Shown: positions 53,731 to 64,000 of the stretch, in pieces
Position numbering within the stretch: position 1 is the stretch's first letter
Layout of the letters: the number at the start of each line of letters is the position of its first letter
DNA from: Albidovulum sp.
Lineage (GTDB): Bacteria; Pseudomonadota; Alphaproteobacteria; Rhodobacterales; Rhodobacteraceae
Reading direction: 5' to 3'
Assembly: GCA_015491895.1 (NCBI GenBank)
Contig: WFVA01000067.1
Span: forward strand, 1 to 64,000
Length of the DNA: 64,000 nt
The notes under the pieces: model-generated
The model's input: the letters and a program-made list of their open reading frames with translations, nothing else
Database searches by the model: none
What the model was told of the DNA's origin: nothing
Position numbers and translations under genes: made by a program

Positions 53731-54863
53731 TGGCAGACACCGATCTCACCAAGGATCACGCCGAAATCGCAGATGGGGCACTGACAGGGCGCTATTTCGC
53801 AAAGTTCGAGCGCATCCTCGCCCATCTTGATCGCGTAGCCGGGATGATGGAGCGCGAAGGGCGTCTTGCGCGGGCCGATGTGGCGATTCTTGCGGGATAC
53901 ATGCGTGCGCTGGCCAGGACCTTCACCGCGCTTTCCCACAAATACATGTTTGCCCGCCACCGGGCCGGGGGCGGCGGCAGCGGGCTGACCATAGATCGGA
54001 TCGAGAGCGGGTTTCCCGTGTTTCAGGAGATCCTGACCATGGCCAATGATGCCCAGCAGGCCGAACGCCACCTGCGCAACATGCCCGGCGGGGATGAACT
54101 GCGCGAGGCGATGATCCGCGAGATCCTGGGCGAATTGCGGGTGCCGGTGAAGCTGCAATATGCGCTGGCCCAGCGGCTCTATTACGAGGCCCTTGCGGGG
54201 GGCGAACTGTTCTGGGCGCGAAACGATCCGGTTGCCATCTGGCTGGGCAATGTGGGGGATGGGGACAGGCGGCGCTATATGCTGCATTGGGCCGTCTATG
54301 ACAGTCAGACGAATCTCCCGGCGATCTATCTGATGGATCTCGAGGATTCAGGCCGCGACGCGCTCGCGAAGGACGAACGCCGCTGGCCCGAGGTGCAGGC
54401 GCATCTGATGGCGCAATCGGTGAATGCGCTGAAGCTTCTGACCATCGCCAGGGGGTTTGACGAGGATTTCGCCGATCTCCACCCCAAGCGCCTGCGCCGT
54501 TTTCATGTGGGGCCGATGTATTCCTCCGCCTTCACCCGCCAGAGCGGCCCGCTCAGCGAGGTGCTGGAGCAGGCGCGAGGGGGGGCGGGCGAGGATTGGG
54601 CCCTTGCCTGGACGGTGGAAACACTTGCAAGCGAGCGGGTGAAGGAGGAGCGCACGGGCTGGTTTTCCACCGTGGAGCGCGAGATCTTCGCGCTGGATCC
54701 CTTCTCTGCCGAAGGATCGGACAGCGGCGCAACCCGCATCGAGCGCGCATTGATCCTGCCGCAAAAGCCCTTTCAGGTGCTGGACGAGCTGGATCCGCCC
54801 GGTTTCCGGGCCTTGCGCAAGTTCGTGGTAAGCCCCGGAGGGACGGTTGTGAGCTATCGCTAG
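53730..54863 (+). CDS. Unknown cytoplasmic protein of the AAA operon
   Basis: A 377-residue soluble protein I do not recognise. Features are an N-terminal helical part (GRYFAKFERILAHLDRVAGMM), a middle with conserved-looking LFWARNDPVAIWLGNVGDGDRRRYMLHWAVYDSQ, and a C-terminus ending in SPGGTVVSYR. It has no membrane segment or signal. Its start overlaps the stop of the coiled-coil gene and it is followed by the AAA ATPase after 42 nt. It is likely a partner of that ATPase, but the role is unknown. Confidence 0.7.
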   Translation: MADTDLTKDHAEIADGALTGRYFAKFERILAHLDRVAGMMEREGRLARADVAILAGYMRALARTFTALSHKYMFARHRAGGGGSGLTIDRIESGFPVFQEILTMANDAQQAERHLRNMPGGDELREAMIREILGELRVPVKLQYALAQRLYYEALAGGELFWARNDPVAIWLGNVGDGDRRRYMLHWAVYDSQTNLPAIYLMDLEDSGRDALAKDERRWPEVQAHLMAQSVNALKLLTIARGFDEDFADLHPKRLRRFHVGPMYSSAFTRQSGPLSEVLEQARGGAGEDWALAWTVETLASERVKEERTGWFSTVEREIFALDPFSAEGSDSGATRIERALILPQKPFQVLDELDPPGFRALRKFVVSPGGTVVSYR

Positions 54864-54905
54864 GCGCCGGACAGAGGGTCTCGAAGCAGGAAGAAGGAAA
54901 GAAAT

Positions 54906-56846
54906 GTGAGCATCACGGGTGACATGATGGAGCTTCGCGAAAGCGATATCCGGGCGCATTACGGCGCGGCGGAGGAAATGCTCGCAGGCTTCGATCACAC
55001 GCCGCGCCTTGCGCGGCCCAGGGAAGCCCCGAAAACGGAGCGCTCGCCCGGAATCGCCACCCGCCGCCGTTTCCGCTCCACCACCCCGGGGCTGGTGACG
55101 CGCAGCACCGCGCGCCCCGAAGGCGTGCGGCTGATCGAGCGGATCGAAGCGGCTGACGGGGGCGATGCGCTGATCTCTCCAACCCAGGCGAGCGTGATCC
55201 ACGCCCTGCGCCGCGCGATGGCGATCGCGCTTGCGCTTGGCGATACCTACGCCGGGCAGACGGGGCTGAAGGCGCTGAAGAAGGCCAATCTGGAGGGGGG
55301 GCTGGCGGCGGCGAAGAAGGCTGAATTCACCGAGCTTCTGGCTGCCGAGGCAGCAATCGTGCTGCATGTGTTTGCCAATGCGCTTTCCTTCCTGCTTGCG
55401 CCGCTGGCCGGCAGCGCCACGGTGGAGGTGGGGGAGGTCGAGGAAATCCTGCTGGAAAACGCGCCGCTCGCGCTTCAGGGCGCGCTCTGGGAGCTCGATC
55501 AGGACATCGACGCCTTCGCGAGCGACGAGCCCCATCTGGTGGCCACGCTCATGGCGTTTGGCGAGCAGCTGATGGAAAAGGTGGCCCTGCGCGCGCAGAA
55601 CCTGCCCCGCCTCGGCCCATTCGAGGGCGCGCGCTACCGGGTTGAAGCCGATGATCTCACCATCCAGGGCTTCACCCCGGCGCGCCGCGGCAGGGGCGCG
55701 GCGCTCACCATGGCCTTCAAAAAGCCCGAGGAGGTGGTGGGCAACCATATCGCCAAATACCAGGCGATGAAACTGGCCAAGATGCTGATGGCCTATGATT
55801 TCGAACGCCGGCTCAATCCCTTCGCCGAGCTTGGCGGCTTCATCTTCACCTTCATGGGCGATGGCCTGCCCGGCACCGGCAAGACGCTGCTGATCCAGAT
55901 GATGGCCGGAATGATCAACGATTACTGCCGGAATGCCGGCTACCCCTTCCGCTATCAGAATTTCTCGATCGATCAGATCGATAGCTACCAGGGCAAGTCC
56001 GGCCAGAACGCCAAGGCCTTCATCACCTCGATCACAGATCCCGCCGTGATCGGCTTCGGCACCGTGGACGATATCGATCAGGTGGCCGGCAAGCGGGGGG
56101 ATCGCCAGTCGAGCGCCGGCCAGCAGGAGGTCACGGCGGTGCTGATGGAGGCCTTCGCCGGCGCCAATACGGTGGTGCGGGGCAACTGCACCTTCGGCAT
56201 GTTCTCCAACTATCCCGAAAACGTGGATGACGCCCTGCGCCAGCGCGCCGGCGCCCGTTTCCTCGTGGATGGCCCGCAGACGCGCGAGGATTACATCGAT
56301 ATCCTGCACCTGCTTCTGGGCAAGAACCACGAGATCCCGGTGGGCGATCACGATCTGTTTGCGTCCCAGGCCATCAGGAAGGCGGTGGCGAAGAGCTACG
56401 AAAGCTACAACCGCCCGCATGAGGAGGGGCTGATCAGGGTCTGGGAGCGGGTGGAGAGCGAAATCGGCGCGCTTGACACGATCGCGAAGCTCGGCACCTA
56501 CCTCAAGGCCATCCAGGAGGCCGATCCCCGCTTCACCGGCCGCGCCATCAAGAACATCACCGATGCGGTGAAGGTGCGGGCGATGGATTTCGAACTGCCG
56601 GACGAATGGATGGAAAAGCCCGATCTCTTCCTGTTGCGCTCCTATGACGAGAAGAAGGAAATGATCCGCGAACTGATGCGTCCGATCACCGCCGAGATGG
56701 TGATCCAGGAGATCAACCGCTACGCCGACAGCGAATTTCGCTATGCCGACAAATCCGACGAAGCCGCGATCGCGGCGATGGTGCGCGAGATGCGCCGCAC
56801 CGAGGAGGCCAGGCGGCGCTATCTGGAGGAGAAGGGCAGCAAATGA
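54906..56846 (+). CDS. AAA+ ATPase with long N-terminal region
   Basis: A 646-residue AAA+ ATPase. A helical N-terminal region (about 1-300) precedes the ATPase core: Walker A GDGLPGTGKT (residues 318-327), Walker B GFGTVDDID (383-391), and a second-region segment DDALRQRAGARF (441-452) with the spacing of the sensor and arginine residues of classical AAA proteins. The ribosome-binding site AAGGAAAG precedes the GTG start at 54906. It overlaps the DUF6638 gene by four nt (ATGA). It should remodel or disassemble a partner, plausibly the coiled-coil or membrane proteins encoded beside it. Confidence 0.85.
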   Translation: MSITGDMMELRESDIRAHYGAAEEMLAGFDHTPRLARPREAPKTERSPGIATRRRFRSTTPGLVTRSTARPEGVRLIERIEAADGGDALISPTQASVIHALRRAMAIALALGDTYAGQTGLKALKKANLEGGLAAAKKAEFTELLAAEAAIVLHVFANALSFLLAPLAGSATVEVGEVEEILLENAPLALQGALWELDQDIDAFASDEPHLVATLMAFGEQLMEKVALRAQNLPRLGPFEGARYRVEADDLTIQGFTPARRGRGAALTMAFKKPEEVVGNHIAKYQAMKLAKMLMAYDFERRLNPFAELGGFIFTFMGDGLPGTGKTLLIQMMAGMINDYCRNAGYPFRYQNFSIDQIDSYQGKSGQNAKAFITSITDPAVIGFGTVDDIDQVAGKRGDRQSSAGQQEVTAVLMEAFAGANTVVRGNCTFGMFSNYPENVDDALRQRAGARFLVDGPQTREDYIDILHLLLGKNHEIPVGDHDLFASQAIRKAVAKSYESYNRPHEEGLIRVWERVESEIGALDTIAKLGTYLKAIQEADPRFTGRAIKNITDAVKVRAMDFELPDEWMEKPDLFLLRSYDEKKEMIRELMRPITAEMVIQEINRYADSEFRYADKSDEAAIAAMVREMRRTEEARRRYLEEKGSK

Positions 56847-58198
56847 AGCGGCTGATCGAACGCGGGCTGATGTTTGGCAATCTGGTGCGGGTCGATACGC
56901 CTGCGCTGGTGGCGCGCTACAACCGCGCGCTTGAAAAGCTCACCGGCAGGCGCACCGATCTCACGGATTTTCACATCGATCTTTCCGGCTACTCGCCGGA
57001 GGTGGGCGATCAGCTGGGCGATCACCTCTATCTCAATGAAAACGGCTGCAATCGCCAGTTCATCCTGCTCACCACCGAGCAGAAGCGCGCACCGCTCCTC
57101 AATGCGAAATTTTCCACCTCGCGCGCCATCCTGCGCCGCTTCATCGAGGAAAACGAAGCACAGCTCTTCGCCCTCACCGCACGCGATGCGGTGATCGGCG
57201 AGATGCTGAACTCCGTCTATGACGTGAGCGAGCCCGCACGCCTGCTGGATCTCCGTCGGATCACCATCGAAGCCGATACCACCGAAGGCCATGTGGAAAT
57301 CGCCGGCGAGCTGGCCCGCATGATCGAACGTTTCCGCAAGGAGGAAAACGCCTGGCGCGACGAGGCCTTGATCGCGGAGATGATCCTGCTGGCGCAAAAG
57401 ACGGGCGACGTGACGCGCAGCCCGATCCGGCTCAGATCCGCCAGCTTCCGGCAGGACAATTTCTGGACGGCCCATTTCGGCGGGCTTTACATCTTTCAGG
57501 GGGTCGAGCATCCGGCGGCGATTTCGGAAAGCGAGGGGAAGAAGCCGGACGGCCTGCCGATGAAATATGTGTTCGATCTCTCCAATCGCAACCGGATCGC
57601 GCATTTCCTCGATCTGAACGATCTCGTGGAGCCCATCGTGCAGGCGCGCGGGATTGATGCGGCGTCGATCCTGCGGCGCAAGATGGATTTCATCGTGATG
57701 GATGTGGCGGCGGAAAGGGGCGATGATCCGGCCGGCGCCTCAAGGCGCGATCTGCGCGCCTATGCCCGGCGCCATGCCGGTGATCTGCCCGAAGAATTTC
57801 ACGCCCTCTCGGCGCTGCTGCGCTGGGCCGAGGGGGGCGGAAAATGGCCGCGCATCTCGGCCGGGCATCCGGCCTATTTCTATACCCTGCGCGCGGCACC
57901 CCACGCTGACCGCGATCTGGTGAACATGCTTCTGGCCGCGCTTTCGCCGCGCGATTTCTTTCAGCTCTTCATCACCCACAAGGAGCTTTTCTACCGCAGA
58001 TACGCCACCTGGCCCGAGGCGAAGAAGGATTTCGTGGCCGATTTTCTCGAACGCGAGTATCTTGCCGACAAGGCCGGCGCGCGCGAAGCATTGTTCGGCA
58101 CGCCCGAGGCGCGCGAAACAGGCAGAGGCGGAGACGCGGGCAATGATCTGATCGATCTCGTCGGCCCCTGGGGCGCCGTCAGGAAAAGGAGGCGATGA
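56843..58198 (+). CDS. DUF6638 family protein
   Basis: A 451-residue protein of DUF6638, a family restricted mostly to alphaproteobacteria. It has FHIDLSGYSPEVGDQLGDHLYLN near residue 43, RLRSASFRQDNFWTAHFGGLYIFQG in the middle and RRYATWPEAKKDFVADFLEREYL near the C-terminus. No membrane span or enzymatic motif is evident. It overlaps the AAA gene by four nt and the next small gene at its stop. The function is unknown; co-translation with the ATPase implies physical association. Confidence 0.8.
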   Translation: MKRLIERGLMFGNLVRVDTPALVARYNRALEKLTGRRTDLTDFHIDLSGYSPEVGDQLGDHLYLNENGCNRQFILLTTEQKRAPLLNAKFSTSRAILRRFIEENEAQLFALTARDAVIGEMLNSVYDVSEPARLLDLRRITIEADTTEGHVEIAGELARMIERFRKEENAWRDEALIAEMILLAQKTGDVTRSPIRLRSASFRQDNFWTAHFGGLYIFQGVEHPAAISESEGKKPDGLPMKYVFDLSNRNRIAHFLDLNDLVEPIVQARGIDAASILRRKMDFIVMDVAAERGDDPAGASRRDLRAYARRHAGDLPEEFHALSALLRWAEGGGKWPRISAGHPAYFYTLRAAPHADRDLVNMLLAALSPRDFFQLFITHKELFYRRYATWPEAKKDFVADFLEREYLADKAGAREALFGTPEARETGRGGDAGNDLIDLVGPWGAVRKRRR

Positions 58199-58464
58199 TG
58201 TTCGCTCTTGTCCGGCTTGCCGTGATCGGCTTCGTCTTTCTCACCATCGTCTATTTCATTGTGCGCATCTACATGCGCTCGCTGGAAGCGGAGCGCCTTG
58301 AAAAGCTCTGGGAAGAAGAGGGCCGCCCCGGCACGATGGATGATTTCGTCGATCGCGGCCTCGCCGATTACGAGCGCTCGCTGAGGCGCAAGCTGATCTG
58401 GCTTGTCTATGTGGTGCCGACGCTCCTCGTGGCGGTGCTGATCTATGTCGTCAATTTCATGTGA
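58198..58464 (+). CDS. Small two-helix membrane protein
   Basis: An 88-residue protein with two membrane helices (residues 5-25 and 65-87) around a charged middle (RSLEAERLEKLWEEEGRPGTMDDFVDRGLADYERSLRRK). The start is ATG 58198, five nt after AGGAGG; ATG 58195 is too close to the ribosome-binding site. The DUF6638 stop overlaps it. It would place the operon's product in the membrane, next to the DUF1523 protein. Confidence 0.75.
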   Translation: MFALVRLAVIGFVFLTIVYFIVRIYMRSLEAERLEKLWEEEGRPGTMDDFVDRGLADYERSLRRKLIWLVYVVPTLLVAVLIYVVNFM

Positions 58465-58472
58465 GGAATGCA

Positions 58473-59162
58473 ATGCGCCTGCCAAGCTGGAAGAATGTCA
58501 AACGCACGCTGAAGGTGCTCCTCGTGCTGCTGGTGATCGCGGTGCTGCACTACAGTCTGCCCCAGCACGATATCGTGCGCATCACGGATACTTACGAAAA
58601 GCGTATCGATCCCGGGGAAAACCGGATCTTCTGGGCCGCGCCCGATATCGGCAATGATCCCAATGTGCAGAACCGCGACGTGTTCTTCATCCAGGCGGTG
58701 CGGCCCAACGGCAAGGTGATCGTCTATCGCAACGAGGATACCGGCTGGGGCTGGCCACCCTATTTCAAGTTCGATACCTCCGATCTTCAGGCCGAGGCAT
58801 CGGATCTGAAATCCACCGCCGGCAATCCGAAGTGGGTTTCGATCACCCATTACGGCTGGCGCAACCGTTTCCTCTCGATCTACCCGAATGCGATCTCGAT
58901 CAAGCCGGTGTCGGGGCCGGATGTGCGCATCATTCCCTGGGCCAGCATCTTCATCCTGGCCGCGCTTGCCTTCGTCCTGTTCATGATCCGGCGCATGTGG
59001 CTGCAGTTTCGCGAGCGCATGGTGGATCCCGCGATCGATAACGTCAGCGAGGTGATCGATCGCGTGGACAGCCAGGCGGACGAGGCGGCCGAGCGCGCGC
59101 GGGGGCTCTGGGCACGCTTTCGCGCCTGGCTCGATACATGGCGCGGCAAGCCCCGGCCGTGA
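58473..59162 (+). CDS. DUF1523 family membrane protein
   Basis: A 229-residue DUF1523 protein: a membrane helix at residues 10-28, a soluble (probably periplasmic) domain with QHDIVRITDTYEKRID, ENRIFWAAPDIG and FKFDTSDLQAEASDL, a second helix at about 155-175, and a charged C-terminal tail. The start ATG 58473 follows GAGGA; it begins nine nt after the small membrane protein. The function of the family is unknown. Confidence 0.85.
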   Translation: MRLPSWKNVKRTLKVLLVLLVIAVLHYSLPQHDIVRITDTYEKRIDPGENRIFWAAPDIGNDPNVQNRDVFFIQAVRPNGKVIVYRNEDTGWGWPPYFKFDTSDLQAEASDLKSTAGNPKWVSITHYGWRNRFLSIYPNAISIKPVSGPDVRIIPWASIFILAALAFVLFMIRRMWLQFRERMVDPAIDNVSEVIDRVDSQADEAAERARGLWARFRAWLDTWRGKPRP

Positions 59163-59237
59163 AAGGGGCTTCCAAAGCTGTTGATCTGCGCTAGGCTTGC
59201 GAAAAAGACCGCAAAGAAAACAGTGGAGGATACCCCG

Positions 59238-60710
59238 ATGTTCAACCGACTGAAGCTCGCCATCGCCGCGCTGGCGCTCTCCGCGAGCGCCGCCCTGGCC
59301 GCGAAGGACACGATCACGCTGGGCATGGTGCTGGAGCCCCCCAATCTCGATCCCACCGCCGGGGCGGCGGCGGCGATCGACGAGGTGGTTTACGCCAACA
59401 TCTTCGAAGGGCTCACGCGCTTTGGCCCCGATGGCTCGATCCTGCCGGCGCTCGCCGAAAGCTGGGAAATCTCCGATGACGGCAAGGTCTATACCTTCAC
59501 CCTGCATGGCGGGGTGAAATTCCATGACGACACGGAGATGGAGGCGACGGACGTCAAGTTCAGCCTCGATCGCGCCCGCGCGGAGGACAGCACCAACGCC
59601 CAGAAGGCGCTTTTTGCCGGGATCGAGAGCGTCGAGGCGCTCGACCCACGCACGGTGCGCGTGACCTTGAAGAACCCGGACGGCCTCTTCCCCTTCAAGA
59701 TGGCCTGGGGGGATGCGGTGATCGTGGCGCCCGAAAGCATCGGCAAGGCCGCGACCCATCCGATCGGCACCGGGCCTTTCCGCTTCGTGAAATGGGTGAA
59801 GGGCGATCGGGTGGAGATCGAAAGGAACCCGGATTACTGGGGCGCGCCGGTGAAGCTTTCGCATGCCACGTTCAAGTTCATCTCCGATCCCAATGCCGCC
59901 TTCGCCGCCATGATGGCCGGGGATGTGGATGCCTTCCCCAATTTCCCCGCACCCGAGACGCTGGAGCAGTTCAGGGCAGATCCGCGCTTTCGCGTGATCG
60001 TGGGCTCGACGGAGGGCGAAACCATCCTCTCCACCAACAACAAGGCCGGGCCGCTGGCCGATATCCGGGTGCGCAAGGCTATCGCCCATGCGATCAACCG
60101 GCAGGAAATCATCGATGGCGCCATGTTCGGCTACGGCACTCCGATCGGCACCCATTTCGCCCCCCACAACCCGGCCTATGTGGATCTGCGCGCGCTTTCG
60201 AAACATGATCCCGAGCTTTCGAAAAAGCTTCTGAAGGAAGCCGGGCAGGAGGGGCTTCGCCTGCGCCTCATGCTGCCGCCCCCCACCTATGCGCGCCGGG
60301 GCGGCGAGATCGTCGCCTCGCAGCTGCGCGCGGTGGGAATCGAAACCGAGATCACCAATCTCGAGTGGGCGCAATGGCTTGAGCAGGTGTTCAAGGGCAA
60401 GGATTACGATCTGACGATCGTCAGCCACACCGAGCCGATGGATATCGGCATCTATGCCCGCCCGGATTACTATTTCCAGTATGACAACCCGGCATTCCGC
60501 GATCTGATGGATCAGCTCAATCTCGCCACCGCTCCCACCAGGCGCGCCGCCATTCTCGGCGCGGCGCAGGCGATGATCGCGCGAGATTACGTCAATGGCT
60601 ATCTCTTCCAGCTTGCGAAAACCGGTGTCGCCAACGCGAAGATCCGCGGCCTGTGGGAAAACGCGCCCACCCAGGCCAATGATCTGACGGGCGTCTACTG
60701 GGAAGAATAG
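59238..60710 (+). CDS. Peptide/nickel-type ABC transporter substrate-binding protein
   Basis: A 490-residue periplasmic binding protein of family 5 (DppA/OppA). The signal peptide is residues 1-22 (cleavage after SASAALA). The signature is YANIFEGLTRFGPDGSILPALAESWEISDDGKVYTFTLHGGVKFHD. It should bind peptides or similar compounds. ATG 59238 follows GGAGG. It starts a transporter operon; a complex stem-loop separates it from the permeases. Confidence 0.85.
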   Translation: MFNRLKLAIAALALSASAALAAKDTITLGMVLEPPNLDPTAGAAAAIDEVVYANIFEGLTRFGPDGSILPALAESWEISDDGKVYTFTLHGGVKFHDDTEMEATDVKFSLDRARAEDSTNAQKALFAGIESVEALDPRTVRVTLKNPDGLFPFKMAWGDAVIVAPESIGKAATHPIGTGPFRFVKWVKGDRVEIERNPDYWGAPVKLSHATFKFISDPNAAFAAMMAGDVDAFPNFPAPETLEQFRADPRFRVIVGSTEGETILSTNNKAGPLADIRVRKAIAHAINRQEIIDGAMFGYGTPIGTHFAPHNPAYVDLRALSKHDPELSKKLLKEAGQEGLRLRLMLPPPTYARRGGEIVASQLRAVGIETEITNLEWAQWLEQVFKGKDYDLTIVSHTEPMDIGIYARPDYYFQYDNPAFRDLMDQLNLATAPTRRAAILGAAQAMIARDYVNGYLFQLAKTGVANAKIRGLWENAPTQANDLTGVYWEE

Positions 60711-60724
60711 CCCCCGCCGAAAGC

Positions 60725-60780
60725 GCGGCCCGGCGTGCCCCTTGCAGCGCATAAAACGCTGGAAGCCGGCACCGGGCCGC
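60725..60780 (+). terminator. Two-part stem-loop between binding-protein and permease genes
   Basis: GCGGCCCGG-CGTGCC (60725-60739) pairs with GGCAC-CGGGCCGC (60768-60780) with a two-nt bulge, and encloses an inner hairpin CAGCG-CATAAAA-CGCTG (60745-60761). No T-run follows. It probably stabilises the binding-protein mRNA or attenuates transcription into the permease genes, as does the choX-choW hairpin. Confidence 0.65.
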
Positions 60781-60794
60781 CCTAACCTCGCGCC

Positions 60795-61742
60795 ATGATC
60801 CGCTACCTTGCCAGACGCCTCCTTTCGCTCGCGCTCAGCCTGATCGCGGCAAGCATCGTGATCTTCGCCGTGATCGAGGTCATCCCCGGCGATCCGGCGG
60901 CCTACATGCTCGGCCTCAACGCAAGCCCCGAGGCTGTCGAGGCGCTGCGCGATCAACTGGGGCTGAACGGCACGGCCTTCAGCCGCTATCTCGATTGGGC
61001 CGGCGGGCTCCTGCAAGGCGATTTCGGGCAATCCTACACCTATCGCGTGCCGGTGGCGGAGCTGATCGGCGAGCGCATCCAGGTATCGCTGCCGCTCGCG
61101 GCCTATGCGCTGGCGCTCACGGTGCTGATCGCCTTTCCGGTGGGGCTCATCGCCGCCGCAAGGCGCGGCCGGCCGGCCGACTGGGGCATCATGGCCGCCA
61201 CCCAGCTTGGCATCGCCATCCCGAATTTCTGGTTTGCGATGCTGCTGGTGCTGCTGTTTGCGGTGAAGCTGCACTGGTTCTCGGCCGGGGGATTCCCCGG
61301 CTGGGAGGGCGGGCTCGCGGCGGGGCTGAAGGCGCTCACGCTCCCCGCCATCGCGCTGGCGCTTCCACAGGCCTCGATCCTCGCGCGCGTGATGCGCTCG
61401 AGCCTCATCGACACGCTCCATCAGGATTACATCCGCACCGCCCGCGCCAAGGGGCTCACGCGCCGTCAGGCACTCCTGCGCCACGCTCTGCGCAACGGCC
61501 TCATCCCGGTGCTCACCATCATGGGGCTGCAATTCTCCTTTCTGCTTGCGGGCGCGATCATCATCGAAAACGTCTTCTTCCTGCCGGGCCTCGGGCGGCT
61601 CATCTTCCAGGCCATCACCCAGCGTGATCTCATCGTGGTGGAGAGCGTGGTGATGCTCTTGGTATTTGCGGTGATCGTGGTGAATTTCGTGGTCGACATC
61701 GCCTATGGAGCGGCCGATCCGCGGCTGAGGCGGCGGCGATGA
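60795..61742 (+). CDS. ABC transporter permease, DppB type
   Basis: A 315-residue inner-membrane permease with six helices. The conserved EAA-type cytoplasmic loop is HQDYIRTARAKGLTRRQALLRHALRNGLIPVLTI. It pairs with the DppC-like permease to form the channel. The start ATG 60795 lacks a clear Shine-Dalgarno, in keeping with the stem-loop just before. It overlaps the next gene by four nt (ATGA). Confidence 0.85.
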   Translation: MIRYLARRLLSLALSLIAASIVIFAVIEVIPGDPAAYMLGLNASPEAVEALRDQLGLNGTAFSRYLDWAGGLLQGDFGQSYTYRVPVAELIGERIQVSLPLAAYALALTVLIAFPVGLIAAARRGRPADWGIMAATQLGIAIPNFWFAMLLVLLFAVKLHWFSAGGFPGWEGGLAAGLKALTLPAIALALPQASILARVMRSSLIDTLHQDYIRTARAKGLTRRQALLRHALRNGLIPVLTIMGLQFSFLLAGAIIIENVFFLPGLGRLIFQAITQRDLIVVESVVMLLVFAVIVVNFVVDIAYGAADPRLRRRR

Positions 61743-62562
61743 GGGCGCGCCTTCCCCTCCAGTTCCTGATCGGCGCGGCGATCTTCGCGGCCTTCGCGCT
61801 GGCGGCGCTCGTCTCCTTCCTCTGGGTTCCCCATGACGTCACCGCCCTCAACATCGCCGCGAAGCTCGCGCCGCCATCGCGCGAATATCCGCTCGGCACC
61901 GATCACTTCGGGCGCGACATGCTCTCGATGCTGATGGTGGGTGCGCGCACATCGATTGCGGTGGCGATCCTCGCGGTGGGGATCGGGATGCTCGCCGGCG
62001 TGCCTCTCGGCCTCTGGGCGGCGGCGCGTCGGGGCAGCCTCATCGATGAAATCATCATGCGCGGCAATGATCTCGTGTTTGCCTTTCCCTCGCTGGTGAT
62101 CGCGATCCTGATCACCGCCGTGTTCGGCCCCTCGGCCACCAATGCGATCATCGCCATCGGCATTTTCAACATCCCCGTCTTCGCCCGCGTCTCCCGCGGC
62201 GCCGCGCTTTCCCTCTGGACCCGCGATTTCATCATGGCCGCGCGGGTGGCGGGCAAGCGCGCCTTCCGCATCAGCCTTGAGCACATCCTGCCCAATATCG
62301 CCAATGTGCTGATCGTTCAGGGCACGATCCAGTTCAGCCTCGGCATCCTCGCCGAGGCCGGGCTTTCCTATGTGGGCCTCGGCGCCCAGCCCCCCACTCC
62401 GAGCTGGGGGCGGATGCTGGCCGAAGCGCAGACGATGATCTACACCGCCCCGCGCCTCGCGATCCTGCCGGGGCTGGCGATCGTGCTGGCGGTGCTGGGG
62501 CTCAACCTGATGGGCGATGGCTTGCGCGATCTCCTCGATCCGCGCCTGAGGAGGGCGAGGCA

Positions 62563-62566
<4 letters not shown>
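61739..62566 (+). CDS. ABC transporter permease, DppC type
   Basis: A 275-residue permease. The family N-terminal segment YPLGTDHFGRDMLSMLMVGARTS and the EAA loop ARVAGKRAFRISLEHILPNIANVLIV are present. It overlaps both the upstream permease and downstream ATPase gene by four nt (ATGA each), so the three are translationally coupled. Confidence 0.9.

Positions 62567-64000
<1,434 letters not shown>

Noticed and set aside
58443-61532. Minus-strand open frame of 1029 codons
   Set aside because: It lies opposite DUF1523, the binding protein and a permease, all with clear motifs; the translated product is not protein-like.

Overview
The window is GC-rich, densely coded chromosomal DNA with the gene content of an alphaproteobacterium of the order Rhodobacterales. 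Evidence for this is the propionyl-CoA module with a PccR-type regulator, the bet/cho choline module, divergent hemC/hemE, the family-specific genes DUF6497, DUF6638 and DUF1523, and the recurrent intergenic signature GCCTCCGGCGGGGATATTT followed by GACCAGTGATG. I see no transposase, integrase, phage gene or CRISPR array.

Layout. 1-5.5 kb: minus-strand genes (trgB partial, trgA, PLP aminotransferase, EEP hydrolase, TerB/DnaJ co-chaperone, GNAT, VOC). 5.7-6.9 kb: nhaA, ended by a near-perfect palindromic terminator. 7.0-21.0 kb: propionyl-CoA carboxylation locus (mutase, pccA, pccB) interspersed with small lipoprotein genes, a large membrane protein and the regulator pccR, with TTTGCAAA-type operators. 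21-28.7 kb: CoxG-like and DUF465 genes, then the choline-to-glycine-betaine module (betA-betB-betI opposite choX-choW-choV) around one BetI-type palindrome. 28.7-34.6 kb: secreted protein, acyl-CoA synthetase, ABC exporter, tRNA-Gly and an eRF1-like protein. 35-42 kb: a tripartite tricarboxylate transporter co-transcribed with AtuA-like, DUF4387, PHP-hydrolase and FAD-dehydrogenase genes, an apparent uptake and catabolism locus of unknown substrate. 42-44.3 kb: hemC/hemE. 44.5-47.2 kb: quorum-sensing island with luxI, two luxR genes and a luxR-like gene that lacks the DNA-binding domain. 47.7-52.5 kb: deoC with a double-domain aldehyde dehydrogenase (ALDH16 type), then an ArgE/DapE-type peptidase. 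52.6-59.2 kb: a six-gene operon of unknown function (coiled-coil protein, unknown protein, AAA ATPase, DUF6638, small two-TM protein, DUF1523). 59.2 kb to the end: a peptide/nickel-type ABC transporter whose double ATPase gene runs off the window.

The strongest candidates for undescribed biology are the AAA-ATPase/DUF6638/DUF1523 operon, the TctABC-AtuA-DUF4387 locus, the HTH-less LuxR homologue beside a full luxI/luxR set, and a dispersed GC-rich element that acts as a terminator at operon ends and at one place supplies both the BetI C-terminus and the betB ribosome-binding site.
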